Positions 42,729-51,577 of a DNA stretch of 64,000 bases are shown here, in pieces; position 1 is the first letter of the stretch; each line of letters starts with the position of its first letter. The translations under genes were made by a program, and so were the position numbers. The notes beneath the pieces were generated by a model that saw only the letters and a list, made by a program, of their open reading frames with translations, did not search any database and was not told the DNA's origin. Origin of the DNA: Subdoligranulum variabile (lineage in GTDB: Bacteria > Bacillota > Clostridia > Oscillospirales > Ruminococcaceae); the NCBI GenBank assembly GCA_004552305.1, contig SFOX01000005.1, positions 1-64,000 on the forward strand, read 5' to 3'.

Positions 42729-44165
42729 TCAGACGTTCAGCTCCACGTGCTGACCCAAATCCTCTTGGTTGGCGTCCAGCACAGGGCGGATGACATCGCG
42801 CAGGAACTCGGTGACCTGCTCGGCGCTGCGCCCGGTAAAGGCTTCGGGGCTCAGCTCCGCCTCGATCTCCTCACGGGTCAGACCAAAGGCGGGGTCGGCT
42901 TCGACGCGGGCGATCATATCGTTGGGCAGACCCTCCTGCTTGACAACGGCAGCGGCAGCCACAGCGTGTTCGCGCAGGCGCTCGTGCAGCTCCTGACGGT
43001 CGCCGCCCTTTTTGACAGCCTTCATCATAATGTTTTCGCTTGCCATAAAGGGCAGCTCTGCCATAACGCGGGCGCGCACGACCTTGGGGTAGACGACCAG
43101 CCCGTCGCTGACGTTCAGCAGAATGTTCAAAATGGCATCGGCGGCCAGGAAGCCCTCTGCCATAGCGATGCGCTTGTTGGCAGAGTCGTCCAGCGTGCGC
43201 TCAAACCACTGGGTGCCGCTGGTCATGGCGGGGTTCAGCACATCGACCATCAGGTAGCGGCTCAACGCGCAGATGCGTTCGCAGCGCATGGGGTTGCGCT
43301 TGTAGGGCATAGCAGAGGAACCGATCTGGTTTTTCTCAAACGGCTCCTCCATCTCCTTGAAGTTGGCAAGCAGGCGGATGTCAGTTGCCATCTTCATGGC
43401 GGACTGTGCCAGCCCCGCCACGGCGGACAGCACATTGTAGTCCACCTTGCGGCTGTAGGTCTGCCCGCACACAGGCACGACCTTGGTAAAGCCCATCTGG
43501 GCGCAGACATCTGCTTCAACCGCCTTGATCTTGGCGGAATCGCCGTTGAACAGCTCCACAAAGCTGGCTTGGGTGCCGGTGGTACCCTTGACGCCGCGCA
43601 GTGCCAGCTGGTCGATCTGGTGGTCGATCTCCTGCAGGTCCATAAAGAACTCGTTCATCCACAGTGTGGCACGCTTGCCCACGGTGGTAAGCTGGGCGGG
43701 CTGGCAGTGGGTGTAGGCAAGGCAGGGCATATCCTTGTACTTGTCGGCAAACTCGGTCAGGTTTGCCAGCACGCCGATCAGCTTTTTGCGCACCAGCTGC
43801 AAGCCCTGGCGCATAATGATAACATCGGTGTTGTCGCCCACATAGCAGCTGGTCGCACCCAAGTGGATGATCCCCTTGGCGGTGGGGCACTGCAGACCGT
43901 AGGCGTAGACGTGGCTCATCACGTCGTGGCGCACCAGCTTTTCACGGGCGATGGCGTCCTCGTAGTTGATGTCGTCCTTGTGGGCTTCCAGCTCGGCAAT
44001 CTGGGCGTCGGTGATAGCAAGACCCTGCTTCTGCTCCGCCTTGGCCAGCGCGATCCACAGTCTGCGCCAGGTGCGGAATTTGTTATCCTCCGAGAAAATA
44101 TACTGCATCTCGTCCGAGGAATAGCGGGTGGAGAAGGGGGAAATATAACGGTTGTGGTCAGACAT
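42729..44165 (-). CDS. purB: Adenylosuccinate lyase
   Basis: PurB splits SAICAR to AICAR and adenylosuccinate to AMP, each with loss of fumarate. The 478-residue fumarase/aspartase-family protein carries LGATSCYVGDN (~108), the catalytic-loop signature GSSAMPYKRNPMRCE (~283-297) and HCQPAQLTTVGKR. The ATG at 44165 has CGGAGG upstream. An in-frame ATG at 44219 exists but lacks a ribosome site and lies in a hairpin. It is separate from the main operon, with its own promoter. Confidence 0.96.
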   Translation of the reverse strand: MSDHNRYISPFSTRYSSDEMQYIFSEDNKFRTWRRLWIALAKAEQKQGLAITDAQIAELEAHKDDINYEDAIAREKLVRHDVMSHVYAYGLQCPTAKGIIHLGATSCYVGDNTDVIIMRQGLQLVRKKLIGVLANLTEFADKYKDMPCLAYTHCQPAQLTTVGKRATLWMNEFFMDLQEIDHQIDQLALRGVKGTTGTQASFVELFNGDSAKIKAVEADVCAQMGFTKVVPVCGQTYSRKVDYNVLSAVAGLAQSAMKMATDIRLLANFKEMEEPFEKNQIGSSAMPYKRNPMRCERICALSRYLMVDVLNPAMTSGTQWFERTLDDSANKRIAMAEGFLAADAILNILLNVSDGLVVYPKVVRARVMAELPFMASENIMMKAVKKGGDRQELHERLREHAVAAAAVVKQEGLPNDMIARVEADPAFGLTREEIEAELSPEAFTGRSAEQVTEFLRDVIRPVLDANQEDLGQHVELNV

Positions 44166-44183
44166 TGAAAAACCTCCGAGAGT

Positions 44184-44220
44184 GATGGCAGAGTCGGAAA
44201 CAGGACACTGCTCTGCCATC
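44184..44220 (-). promoter_or_regulatory. Stable hairpin in the purB leader
   Basis: GATGGCAGAG and CTCTGCCATC form a perfect 10-bp stem with a 17-nt loop, ending seven bases before the purB ribosome-binding region. No T-run follows. It could affect mRNA stability or translation. Confidence 0.5.
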
Positions 44221-44250
44221 GTGTTTGGATAGTGGGCAGCTATATTAGCA

Positions 44251-44259
44251 AGTATACCA
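44251..44259 (-). promoter_or_regulatory. Extended -10 box of purB
   Basis: Minus-strand TGG-TATACT (44259-44251), an extended -10 element; the -35 region is poor (TTTTCT at a 17-bp distance). Confidence 0.4.
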
Positions 44260-44289
44260 TACAATGCGGAATCAGAAAAGAGCGTTTTT

Positions 44290-44316
44290 TTAAAATCTGC
44301 GCGCGCCGCGCGCAGA
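44290..44316 (-). terminator. Terminator of the pur operon
   Basis: Minus-strand TCTGCGCG / CGCGCAGA around a short GC loop, followed by TTTT and an A-rich tract. It lies about 45 bp after the purL stop. Confidence 0.7.
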
Positions 44317-44361
44317 CCTTATCTTAACTTTACACTCTACACTCTTAACTCTATTTTAAGC

Positions 44362-47300
44362 TTACAGCTTAAAATAGTTCACGCCGCCTTCAAACAGGGG
44401 CTGGTATTTGTCGCCGGTAACGTTCTTGTACAGCAGTTCGCCGCTGCGCTCGCTGTGACCCATCTTGCCGAACACACGTCCGTCGGGGCTGGTGATGCCT
44501 TCAATGGCAAGCACAGAGCCGTTGGGGTTGTAGCTCATATCCATCGTGGGCTGGCAGGCAAGGTCAACATACTGGGTGGCAACCTGACCGTTGGCAATCA
44601 GCTGGTTCAGCAGTTTTTCCTCGCAGACAAAGCGACCCTCGCCGTGGCTGATGGCGATCAGATGCTCGTCGCTGACGCTGCACTCGCTCAACCACGGGCT
44701 CTTGTTGCTGGCAACGCGGGTGCGCACCAGCATACTCTGGTGGCGGTGGATGGTGTTAAAGGTCAGCGTCGGGTCGTCCTTGGTGATGGGGCGAATCTCG
44801 CCGTAAGGCACAAGACCCAGCTTGATGAGCGCCTGGAAGCCGTTGCAGATGCCCAGCGCCAAGCCGTCGCGCTGGTTCAGCAGACGGTTGACGGCATCGG
44901 CCACCGCCGGGGCGCGGAAGAACGCCGCAATAAACTTGGCGGAGCCGTCCGGCTCGTCACCGCCGGAGAAGCCGCCCGGCAGCATCAGGATCTGCGCCTC
45001 GTCCAATTCCCTGACCAGCGCCTCGCAGCTTTCGGCAACGTCGGCGGGGGTCAGGTTTTTCAGCACCAGAATGTGCGGGTCGCCACCGGCACGGCGGAAC
45101 GCGCGGGCGGTGTCATACTCGCAGTTGGTGCCGGGGAACACGGGGATGACCACGCGCGGGGTGGCAAGGCGCACGGCAGGTGCCTTGCGCTGGCTGGCGG
45201 GGCAGTCAAACTCCAGCGCGGCAACCTGCTCGCCGGCGCGGCGGTAGGGGAATACCGGCTCCAGCTTGCCCTCCCACTTGTCCTGCAGGCGGGCAAGGTC
45301 GATGAACTTGCCGCCGACCTCCATCGTGTAATCCACGGTGGTAAAGCCGAGGAACTCACCGGCAGAGGGATCCAGCAATTCCAGAATGACCGAGCCGTAG
45401 GCGGGCTGGAACAAAGTATCGGGGTCAATGTCGTTGGACAGCTGCAAGCCCACATGGTTGCCCACGCACATCTTGAACAGCGCTTCGGCAACGCCGCCGT
45501 AGCCCGGGGTGGCAGCGGACAGCACCTTGCCCTCGGCAATCATCTGCTCTACTGCCTTGTACACGGCGATCTGGCTTCCGATTTCGGGCAGACCGTTCTT
45601 GTAGTTGGGGCGCAGCAGTACGACCGCGCTGTTGGATTTTTTGAATTCGGGGCTTTGCACATTGCGGGTGTCGCCGATGGCGGTGGCAAAGCTGACCAGC
45701 GTCGGGGGGACATCCAGCCCTTCAAAGCTGCCGGACATACTGTCCTTGCCGCCGATGGATGCAATGCCCAGACCCATCTGGGCATCCAGCGCGCCCAGCA
45801 GGGCGGACAAGGGCTTGCCCCAGCGCTCGGGGGCGTCGCCCAGATGCTCAAAGTATTCTTGGAAGGTCAGGTACATATCCTTGTGGCGGAAACCGGCGCA
45901 CACCAGCTTGGTGATGCTCTCCACCACGGCAAGGTAAGCGCCGCGGTAGGGGTCAGCCTCGGTCAGGTAGGGGTTGAAGCCCCACGCCATACCGGAGCAG
46001 GTGGTGGTTTCGCCGTCCACGGGCAGCTTGGCGACCATCGCCATGGCGGGGGTCAGCTGGTACTTGCCGCCGTAGGGCATCAGCACGGTGGCAGCACCGA
46101 TGGTGGAGTCAAAGCGTTCGCCCAAGCCCTTCTGGCTGCAGACGTTCAGATCGGTGACGAGGCTTTCCAGCTTTTCCGCAAAATTGCTGCCGGCAAACTG
46201 GGGCTGCCAGATATGACCGGGCAGGATATGCACATCGGCGTGGCGCTCGGCACCGTTGGAGTTCAAAAACTCGCGGGACAAATCGACAATTGCCTTGCCG
46301 TTCCAGTATTCGCGCATACGCTTTTCCTCGGTAACGGTGGCAACGATGGTCGCCTCCAGGTTTTCCTCGGCAGCGTACTGCATAAAGGCGGGGGCGTCCT
46401 CGGCGGCAACGGCAACAGCCATACGCTCCTGGCTTTCGGAGATGGCCAGCTCGGTGCCGTCCAGACCCTCATACTTTTTGGTGACCTTGTTCAGGTCGAT
46501 GTTCAAGCCGTCCGCCAGCTCACCGATGGCAACCGAAACACCGCCCGCGCCAAAGTCGTTGCAGCGCTTGATCAGGCGGCAGGCGTCCTCGCGGCGGAAC
46601 AGGCGCTGCAGCTTGCGCTCAATGGGGGCGTTGCCTTTCTGCACCTCGGCACCGCAGGTTTCCAGGCTGGTCAGCTTGTGCGCCTTGGAGGAGCCGGTGG
46701 CACCGCCGATGCCGTCGCGACCGGTGCGACCGCCCAGCAGGATGACCACATCGCCGGGGGTGGGTTCCTCGCGGCGGACATGGCTGGCGGGGGTGGCGCC
46801 GACCACAGCGCCGATCTCCATGCGCTTGGCAGCATAGCCGGGGTGGTACAGCTCAGCGACCTGCCCGGTGGCAAGACCAATCTGGTTGCCGTAGCTGGAG
46901 TAGCCGGCGGCGGCGGTGGTCACCAGTTTGCGCTGGGGCAGCTTGCCGGGCATCGTTTCGGAAACCGGCTTCAGCGGGTCGGCAGCGCCGGTGACGCGCA
47001 TCGCCTGATATACATAGCTGCGCCCGGACAGCGGGTCACGGATGGCACCGCCGATGCAGGTGGCGGCACCGCCGAACGGCTCGATCTCGGTGGGGTGGTT
47101 GTGGGTTTCGTTCTTGAACAGGAACAGCCAATCCTGCAGCTCGCCGTCCACATTGCACCGGATCTTGACGGTGCAGGCGTTGATCTCCTCGCTCTCGTCC
47201 AGATTTTTCAGCACGCCGCGCTCCTTCAGCGCCTTGGCGGCGATGGTAGCGCAGTCCATCAGGGTGCGGTTTTTCTTGTCGCGTCCGGTTTCGGCGCGCA

Positions 47301-48048
47301 GTGCCATATAGCGGTCAAAGGCAGCCTGCACCATCTCGTCGTCGATCTGCACATTGTCCAGAATGGTGCCGAAGGTGGTGTGGCGGCAGTGGTCGGACCA
47401 GTAGGTGTCGATCAGGCGGATCTCGGTGATGGTGGGGTCGCGGTGTTCGCTGCGGAAATACTGCTGGCAGAACACGATATCGGCGTGATCCATCGCCAAG
47501 CCCTTCTCGGTGCGGAAGGTTTCCAGCGCAGCGTCGTCCAGCGCGGTAAAGCCGTCCAGCGTTTCCACCTCAGTGGGAACGGGAAAGTCCATCTTCAGGG
47601 TGGTGCGCTCCGCGAGGTCTGCCTCGCGTGCCTCCACGGGGTTGATGACATACTTCTTGATGGCGGCGATGTCCTCCTCGGTCAGATCGCCGTCCAACAG
47701 GTAGACGCGGGCGCTGCGCACATCGGGGCGCTCGCCTTGGCTCAGCAGCTGGATGCACTGGCTGGCAGAGTCGGCGCGCTGGTCAAACTGACCGGGCAGG
47801 TACTCCACGGCAAAAACGTGCGGCGCGGCGGGCAGGGCGTTGTAGGTCACGTCCACCGGCGGCTCGCTGAAAACGGTGGGGACTGCCTTTTCAAACAGGG
47901 CTTCGTCAATGCCCTCGACATCGTAGCGGTTCACCAGACGCAGATTCTGCAGACGGGTGATGCCCAGCAGCTCCTTCAGCTCGCGGCAAAGATCCTTCGC
48001 CTCGCCGTCAAAGCCGGGCTTTTTCTCAACATAAATGCGATATACCAT
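44362..48048 (-). CDS. purL: Phosphoribosylformylglycinamidine synthase, fused PurL-PurQ type
   Basis: The enzyme converts FGAR, glutamine and ATP to FGAM. At 1228 residues it is the single-chain form. It has an N-terminal PurS-like part, two AIR-synthase-type ATP domains (TFGTILDNV, HNHPTEIEPFGGAATCIGGA with the metal site ~315-330, and FGAGGVSVAIGE), and a C-terminal glutaminase domain with VFPGTNCEYD and the nucleophile in LGICNGFQ (~1107). This is the Clostridial TIGR01857-like variant, so purS and purQ are not needed. It is the last gene of the pur operon, 128 bp after purD across repeat copy R2. Confidence 0.96.
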   Translation of the reverse strand: MVYRIYVEKKPGFDGEAKDLCRELKELLGITRLQNLRLVNRYDVEGIDEALFEKAVPTVFSEPPVDVTYNALPAAPHVFAVEYLPGQFDQRADSASQCIQLLSQGERPDVRSARVYLLDGDLTEEDIAAIKKYVINPVEAREADLAERTTLKMDFPVPTEVETLDGFTALDDAALETFRTEKGLAMDHADIVFCQQYFRSEHRDPTITEIRLIDTYWSDHCRHTTFGTILDNVQIDDEMVQAAFDRYMALRAETGRDKKNRTLMDCATIAAKALKERGVLKNLDESEEINACTVKIRCNVDGELQDWLFLFKNETHNHPTEIEPFGGAATCIGGAIRDPLSGRSYVYQAMRVTGAADPLKPVSETMPGKLPQRKLVTTAAAGYSSYGNQIGLATGQVAELYHPGYAAKRMEIGAVVGATPASHVRREEPTPGDVVILLGGRTGRDGIGGATGSSKAHKLTSLETCGAEVQKGNAPIERKLQRLFRREDACRLIKRCNDFGAGGVSVAIGELADGLNIDLNKVTKKYEGLDGTELAISESQERMAVAVAAEDAPAFMQYAAEENLEATIVATVTEEKRMREYWNGKAIVDLSREFLNSNGAERHADVHILPGHIWQPQFAGSNFAEKLESLVTDLNVCSQKGLGERFDSTIGAATVLMPYGGKYQLTPAMAMVAKLPVDGETTTCSGMAWGFNPYLTEADPYRGAYLAVVESITKLVCAGFRHKDMYLTFQEYFEHLGDAPERWGKPLSALLGALDAQMGLGIASIGGKDSMSGSFEGLDVPPTLVSFATAIGDTRNVQSPEFKKSNSAVVLLRPNYKNGLPEIGSQIAVYKAVEQMIAEGKVLSAATPGYGGVAEALFKMCVGNHVGLQLSNDIDPDTLFQPAYGSVILELLDPSAGEFLGFTTVDYTMEVGGKFIDLARLQDKWEGKLEPVFPYRRAGEQVAALEFDCPASQRKAPAVRLATPRVVIPVFPGTNCEYDTARAFRRAGGDPHILVLKNLTPADVAESCEALVRELDEAQILMLPGGFSGGDEPDGSAKFIAAFFRAPAVADAVNRLLNQRDGLALGICNGFQALIKLGLVPYGEIRPITKDDPTLTFNTIHRHQSMLVRTRVASNKSPWLSECSVSDEHLIAISHGEGRFVCEEKLLNQLIANGQVATQYVDLACQPTMDMSYNPNGSVLAIEGITSPDGRVFGKMGHSERSGELLYKNVTGDKYQPLFEGGVNYFKL

Positions 48049-48073
48049 TGAATTTTCCTCCTAAAAAATAGAA

Positions 48074-48176
48074 GGCAATACCGCATAATTCTAAGTGCCG
48101 ATACGGCGAGCGAGGTGCGGCAGCTGCTAAGCCAAAAGCGCAGATAATACTTTGTGTATTATCGAGCATTTGTCGG
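48074..48176. repeat. MITE-like repeat, right end missing (copy R2)
   Basis: The left end GGCAATACCGCATAATT and about 75 further bp match copy R3 closely, but the right inverted end is absent and the element runs into the purD stop codon. It fills the purD-purL gap. Confidence 0.8.
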
Positions 48177-49463
48177 TCAGTTCTGCATGGCAGCCAGCGC
48201 GCGGGCGCCGATGTCATGGCGCTTGTGCAGCCCGTCAAAGCGGATGCTCTCGCTGGCGGCGTAGGCCTTTTCCAAGGCGGCGGGCAGGGTGTCGGCGGTG
48301 GCGGTCACGCCCAGAACGCGCCCGCCGTTGGTGACAAGCTTGCCCTGCTTGATGGCGGTGCCTGCGTGGTACACCGTCACATCGGCAGCGTCCAGCTGCC
48401 CGGCGGTCAGCCCGGTGATCTCCTTGCCCTTTTCGTAGGCGAGGGGGTAGCCGCCGCTGGCAAGAATGACGCAGGCGGCAGCGCCGCTGCCAAATTTCAC
48501 CTCGGTCTTGTCCAGCGTGCCGTCGGTGGTGGACTGCATCACGGTCAGCAGGTCGCTTTCCAGCAGGGGCAGCACGACCTGCGTTTCGGGATCACCGAAA
48601 CGGCAGTTGTACTCAATGACCTTGGGACCGTCGGGGGTCAGCATCAAGCCAAAGTACAGGCAGCCCTTGAAGGGGCAGCCCTCCGCCTGCATGGCGGCGA
48701 CCGTGGGCAGGAAAATCTCTTTCATACAGCGGTCGGCAACCTCGGCGGTGTAGTAGGGGTTGGGGGCAACGGTACCCATACCGCCGGTGTTCAGCCCCTC
48801 ATCGTGGTCGAGCGCGCGCTTGTGGTCCATGCTGGAAACCATCGGCTTGACGGTTTTGCCGTCGCAGAAGCTCAGCACGCTGACCTCGGGACCGGTCAGA
48901 AATTCCTCCACCACAACGTGGTTGCCGGAAGCGCCAAACTTTTTGTCCAGCATGATCTCCTTGACGCCATCGGCGGCCTCCTGCTCGTTCTGGCAGATCA
49001 ACACGCCCTTGCCCAGCGCCAGACCGTCCGCCTTGATGACAACGGGGTACTTGCCCTCGGCGCGGATATAGTCCATGACCTTGGCGGCATCGTCAAAGGT
49101 TTCGTATTTTGCCGTAGGGATGCCGTATTTTTTCATCAGATCCTTGCTGAACACCTTGCTGGCCTCGATGCGGGCGGCAGCCTTGTCGGGACCGAAGGCG
49201 GGGATGCCCACCTTCGCCAGCTCGTCCACCATGCCCAGTGCCAGCGGGTCGTCCTGCGCTACCACAACGTAGTCAAAGGCTTCCTCCTTGGCAAAGGCGA
49301 CCATGGCGGGTACATCGGTGGCGGCAATGGCCTTGCACTTAGCATCATAGCTGATGCCGCCATTGCCGGGGGCGCACCAGATCTCGGTGCAGCGGGGGCT
49401 TTTTTTCAGGGCGCGGATGATGGCGTGTTCACGTCCGCCGCCGCCCACAACTAAAATTTTCAT
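48177..49463 (-). CDS. purD: Phosphoribosylamine--glycine ligase
   Basis: PurD joins glycine to phosphoribosylamine to make GAR. The 428-residue ATP-grasp protein has MKILVVGGGGREHAI at the start, PTAKYETF (~118), KADGLALGKGV (~144-154), and the metal-binding EYNCRFGDPETQ (~283-294). The ATG at 49463 follows GGAGGG. Repeat copies flank the gene on both sides in the same orientation, unlike every other gene in the operon. Confidence 0.96.
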   Translation of the reverse strand: MKILVVGGGGREHAIIRALKKSPRCTEIWCAPGNGGISYDAKCKAIAATDVPAMVAFAKEEAFDYVVVAQDDPLALGMVDELAKVGIPAFGPDKAAARIEASKVFSKDLMKKYGIPTAKYETFDDAAKVMDYIRAEGKYPVVIKADGLALGKGVLICQNEQEAADGVKEIMLDKKFGASGNHVVVEEFLTGPEVSVLSFCDGKTVKPMVSSMDHKRALDHDEGLNTGGMGTVAPNPYYTAEVADRCMKEIFLPTVAAMQAEGCPFKGCLYFGLMLTPDGPKVIEYNCRFGDPETQVVLPLLESDLLTVMQSTTDGTLDKTEVKFGSGAAACVILASGGYPLAYEKGKEITGLTAGQLDAADVTVYHAGTAIKQGKLVTNGGRVLGVTATADTLPAALEKAYAASESIRFDGLHKRHDIGARALAAMQN

Positions 49464-49530
49464 AAAAGATCCCTCCGTATAAAACACCAACAGCCCGCGG
49501 AGAATTTTCAGCGCAGGCAAGTTGGATTTT

Positions 49531-49654
49531 GGCAATATCGCATAATTCTAAGTGCCGATACGGCGAGCGAGGTGCGGCAGCTGCTAAGCCAAAAGCGCAG
49601 ATAATACTGGATGTCTTATCGAGCATTTTGGCAACGCAATTGTGCGGTATTGCC
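49531..49654. repeat. MITE-like repeat with 17-bp inverted ends, full copy (R3)
   Basis: It opens with GGCAATATCGCATAATT and closes with AATTGTGCGGTATTGCC, inverted matches at 15 of 17 positions. At 124 bp it is the longest copy, and it fills the gap between the AICAR transformylase gene and purD. Confidence 0.85.
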
Positions 49655-49660
49655 TTAGGT

Positions 49661-50842
49661 TTAGTGATGGAACAGGCGGATACCGCAGAACGCCATGGCG
49701 ATACCGTACTTGTTGCAGGTATCAATGACCTGGCTGTCGCGGATGGAGCCGCCCGGCTCCACAATGGCGGTCACGCCGCTGCGGCGCGCGCGCTCAATGT
49801 TGTCGCCAAAGGGGAAGAAGGCATCGCTGCCCAGGGATACGCCGGTCACCTTGTCCAGCCAGGCGCGCTTTTCCTCGGCGGTCAGCGGCTCGGGGCGGCG
49901 GGTGAAGGTTTCTGCCCAGACATCCTCGCCGATGACATCCTCCGGCGTGTCGCCGATGTACACGTCAATGGCGTTGTCGCGGTTGGGCTTGGCGATATCG
50001 TCGCGGAAGGGCAGCTCCAGCACCTTGGGCATATGGCGCAGCTGCCAGTTGTCCGCCTTCTGCCCCGCCAGACGGGTGCAGTGTACGCGGCTCTGCTGCC
50101 CGGCACCGACGCCGATGGTCTGCCCGCCCTGCACATAGCAGACGCTGTTGGACTGGGTGTATTTCAGCACGATCAGGCTCATCAGCAGATCGCGGCGCTG
50201 CTCGTCAGAAATGACCTTGTTCTCGGTCACGATGTTCTGCAGCATCGTTTCGTTGGAAATTTCCAGATCCTGGCGACCCTGCTCAAAGGTCACGCCAAAG
50301 ACGGTGCGGGTTTCCAGCGGGGCGGGGGTGTAGTCGGGGTCGATGGCGACCACGGCGTAGCTGCCCTTTTTCTTGCTTTTCAGCACCTCCAGCGCGTCAG
50401 CGTCGTAGCCGGGGGCGATGATGCCGTCGGAAACCTCGTGCTGAATCAGCTTGGCGGTGGACAGATCGCACACATCAGACAGGGCGATCCAGTCCCCGAA
50501 GCTGGACATACGGTCGGCACCGCGGGCGCGGGCATAGGCGCACGCCAAGGGGGACAGCTCGACCTCGGGGGCGATGTGGTACATCTTGCGCAACGTGTCG
50601 TCCAAGGGCAGACCCACGGCGGCACCGGCGGGGGAAACGTGCTTAAAGCTGGCGGCGGCGGGCAGACCCAGCGCCTTTTTCAGGTCGCGGACGAGCTGGT
50701 AGGAGTTGAAGGCGTCCAGAAAATTGATGTACCCGGGGCGACCGTTCAGAATGGTCACAGGCAGGTCGGAGCCGTCCGCCATATAGATGCGGGCGGGCTT
50801 CTGGTTGGGGTTGGTGCCGTATTTCAGCTGAAATTCGTTCAT
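49661..50842 (-). CDS. AICAR transformylase (PurH without IMP cyclohydrolase domain)
   Basis: The 393-residue protein adds the formyl group to AICAR. It has LKYGTNPNQKPA at residues 6-17, the AICARFT start, KHVSPAGAAVG (~67-77) with the catalytic Lys-His, GVGAGQQSRVHC (~265-276), and DAFFPFGDNIERA near the end. The N-terminal MGS-like cyclohydrolase domain of normal PurH (about 200 residues) is absent. The preceding gene supplies that step as a separate PurO. The two genes are 3 bp apart, so the last two steps of IMP synthesis are co-expressed. Confidence 0.93.
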   Translation of the reverse strand: MNEFQLKYGTNPNQKPARIYMADGSDLPVTILNGRPGYINFLDAFNSYQLVRDLKKALGLPAAASFKHVSPAGAAVGLPLDDTLRKMYHIAPEVELSPLACAYARARGADRMSSFGDWIALSDVCDLSTAKLIQHEVSDGIIAPGYDADALEVLKSKKKGSYAVVAIDPDYTPAPLETRTVFGVTFEQGRQDLEISNETMLQNIVTENKVISDEQRRDLLMSLIVLKYTQSNSVCYVQGGQTIGVGAGQQSRVHCTRLAGQKADNWQLRHMPKVLELPFRDDIAKPNRDNAIDVYIGDTPEDVIGEDVWAETFTRRPEPLTAEEKRAWLDKVTGVSLGSDAFFPFGDNIERARRSGVTAIVEPGGSIRDSQVIDTCNKYGIAMAFCGIRLFHH

Positions 50843-50845
50843 TGA

Positions 50846-51577
50846 TTAACCCTCCACAGCGGTGTACTTGTTCAGGATCATATCCTCGTAGGTGCCGGTT
50901 GCCAGGCTGATGCTGCGCACAAACAGGCTGACCTTGTTGTCATCATTCAGGGAATCCCACAGCTTGTAGGCAAACTTGTCGGGGTCGTTCTCATCAATGG
51001 CTACCCGCATCGGCTCGCCCGCAAAGCTGGGGATGGGGCTGCCGTTCTTCTGGTAGGTGCTGATGAAATGCCCTTCGCCGGCAACGGGCTGAGGATAGTC
51101 GAAGGTCTGGCGCTGCACGCTGGCGGCGTTGCCCTCGCAGGATTTTAAGATGGACAGCTTGTACGCGCCGGTGCGGTTGTTCACCACGCCGGAGATGCGG
51201 GGGGTAAAGTTGGGGGCGTCGTCCTCGTAGGTGCGGGTGGCAAGCGCCGCCTCAAAGCTGTAGCCGGGGAACAGATTGCTGCTGATAAACTGGGCGATCG
51301 TGTCGGTCTGGTCGCCGTTGGTCACCACGGTGGTGTCGTGCAGGGTCAGCACGGCGTTGTAGATGATCAGATGCGGGTCCTCCAGCTTGGCGGGGTCGGC
51401 GGCTACCGTGCGGATGCCGCCGGGGATCGGCTCAAACACGCGGTTGCGGCTGTTGGAGCTGCGCCCCATGATCCAGTAGGCAACGTAGGCTTTTTCGCCG
51501 TCGGGGCTTTGCCCCAGCACGATGCCACGACCGGGGTAATCGTTCCCGGCAAGAAATTTATTCAGATTTTTCTTCAT
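50846..51577 (-). CDS. purO: IMP cyclohydrolase, archaeal PurO type
   Basis: PurO closes FAICAR to IMP. The 243-residue protein matches the PurO/IMP_cyclohyd family first known from archaea: NDYPGRGIVLGQSPDG near the start, YWIMGRSSNSRNRVF (~35-49), DPHLIIYNA (~67) and NDDNKVSLFVRSI toward the end. It is unrelated to the cyclohydrolase half of bacterial PurH. Its stop is followed 3 bp later by the AICAR transformylase start, and its start overlaps the purN stop by one base. Confidence 0.9.
   Translation of the reverse strand: MKKNLNKFLAGNDYPGRGIVLGQSPDGEKAYVAYWIMGRSSNSRNRVFEPIPGGIRTVAADPAKLEDPHLIIYNAVLTLHDTTVVTNGDQTDTIAQFISSNLFPGYSFEAALATRTYEDDAPNFTPRISGVVNNRTGAYKLSILKSCEGNAASVQRQTFDYPQPVAGEGHFISTYQKNGSPIPSFAGEPMRVAIDENDPDKFAYKLWDSLNDDNKVSLFVRSISLATGTYEDMILNKYTAVEG

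Noticed and set aside
44455..48051. Very long open frame on the plus strand, opposite purL
   Set aside because: It is the antisense shadow of purL, which has complete FGAM synthase motifs. High GC leaves the opposite frame open, and the translated product is low-complexity.
48026..49764. Recurrent short peptide containing SPYRHLELCGIA in several frames
   Set aside because: It is translated from the MITE-like repeat copies (also at 28781) and is not a protein family.
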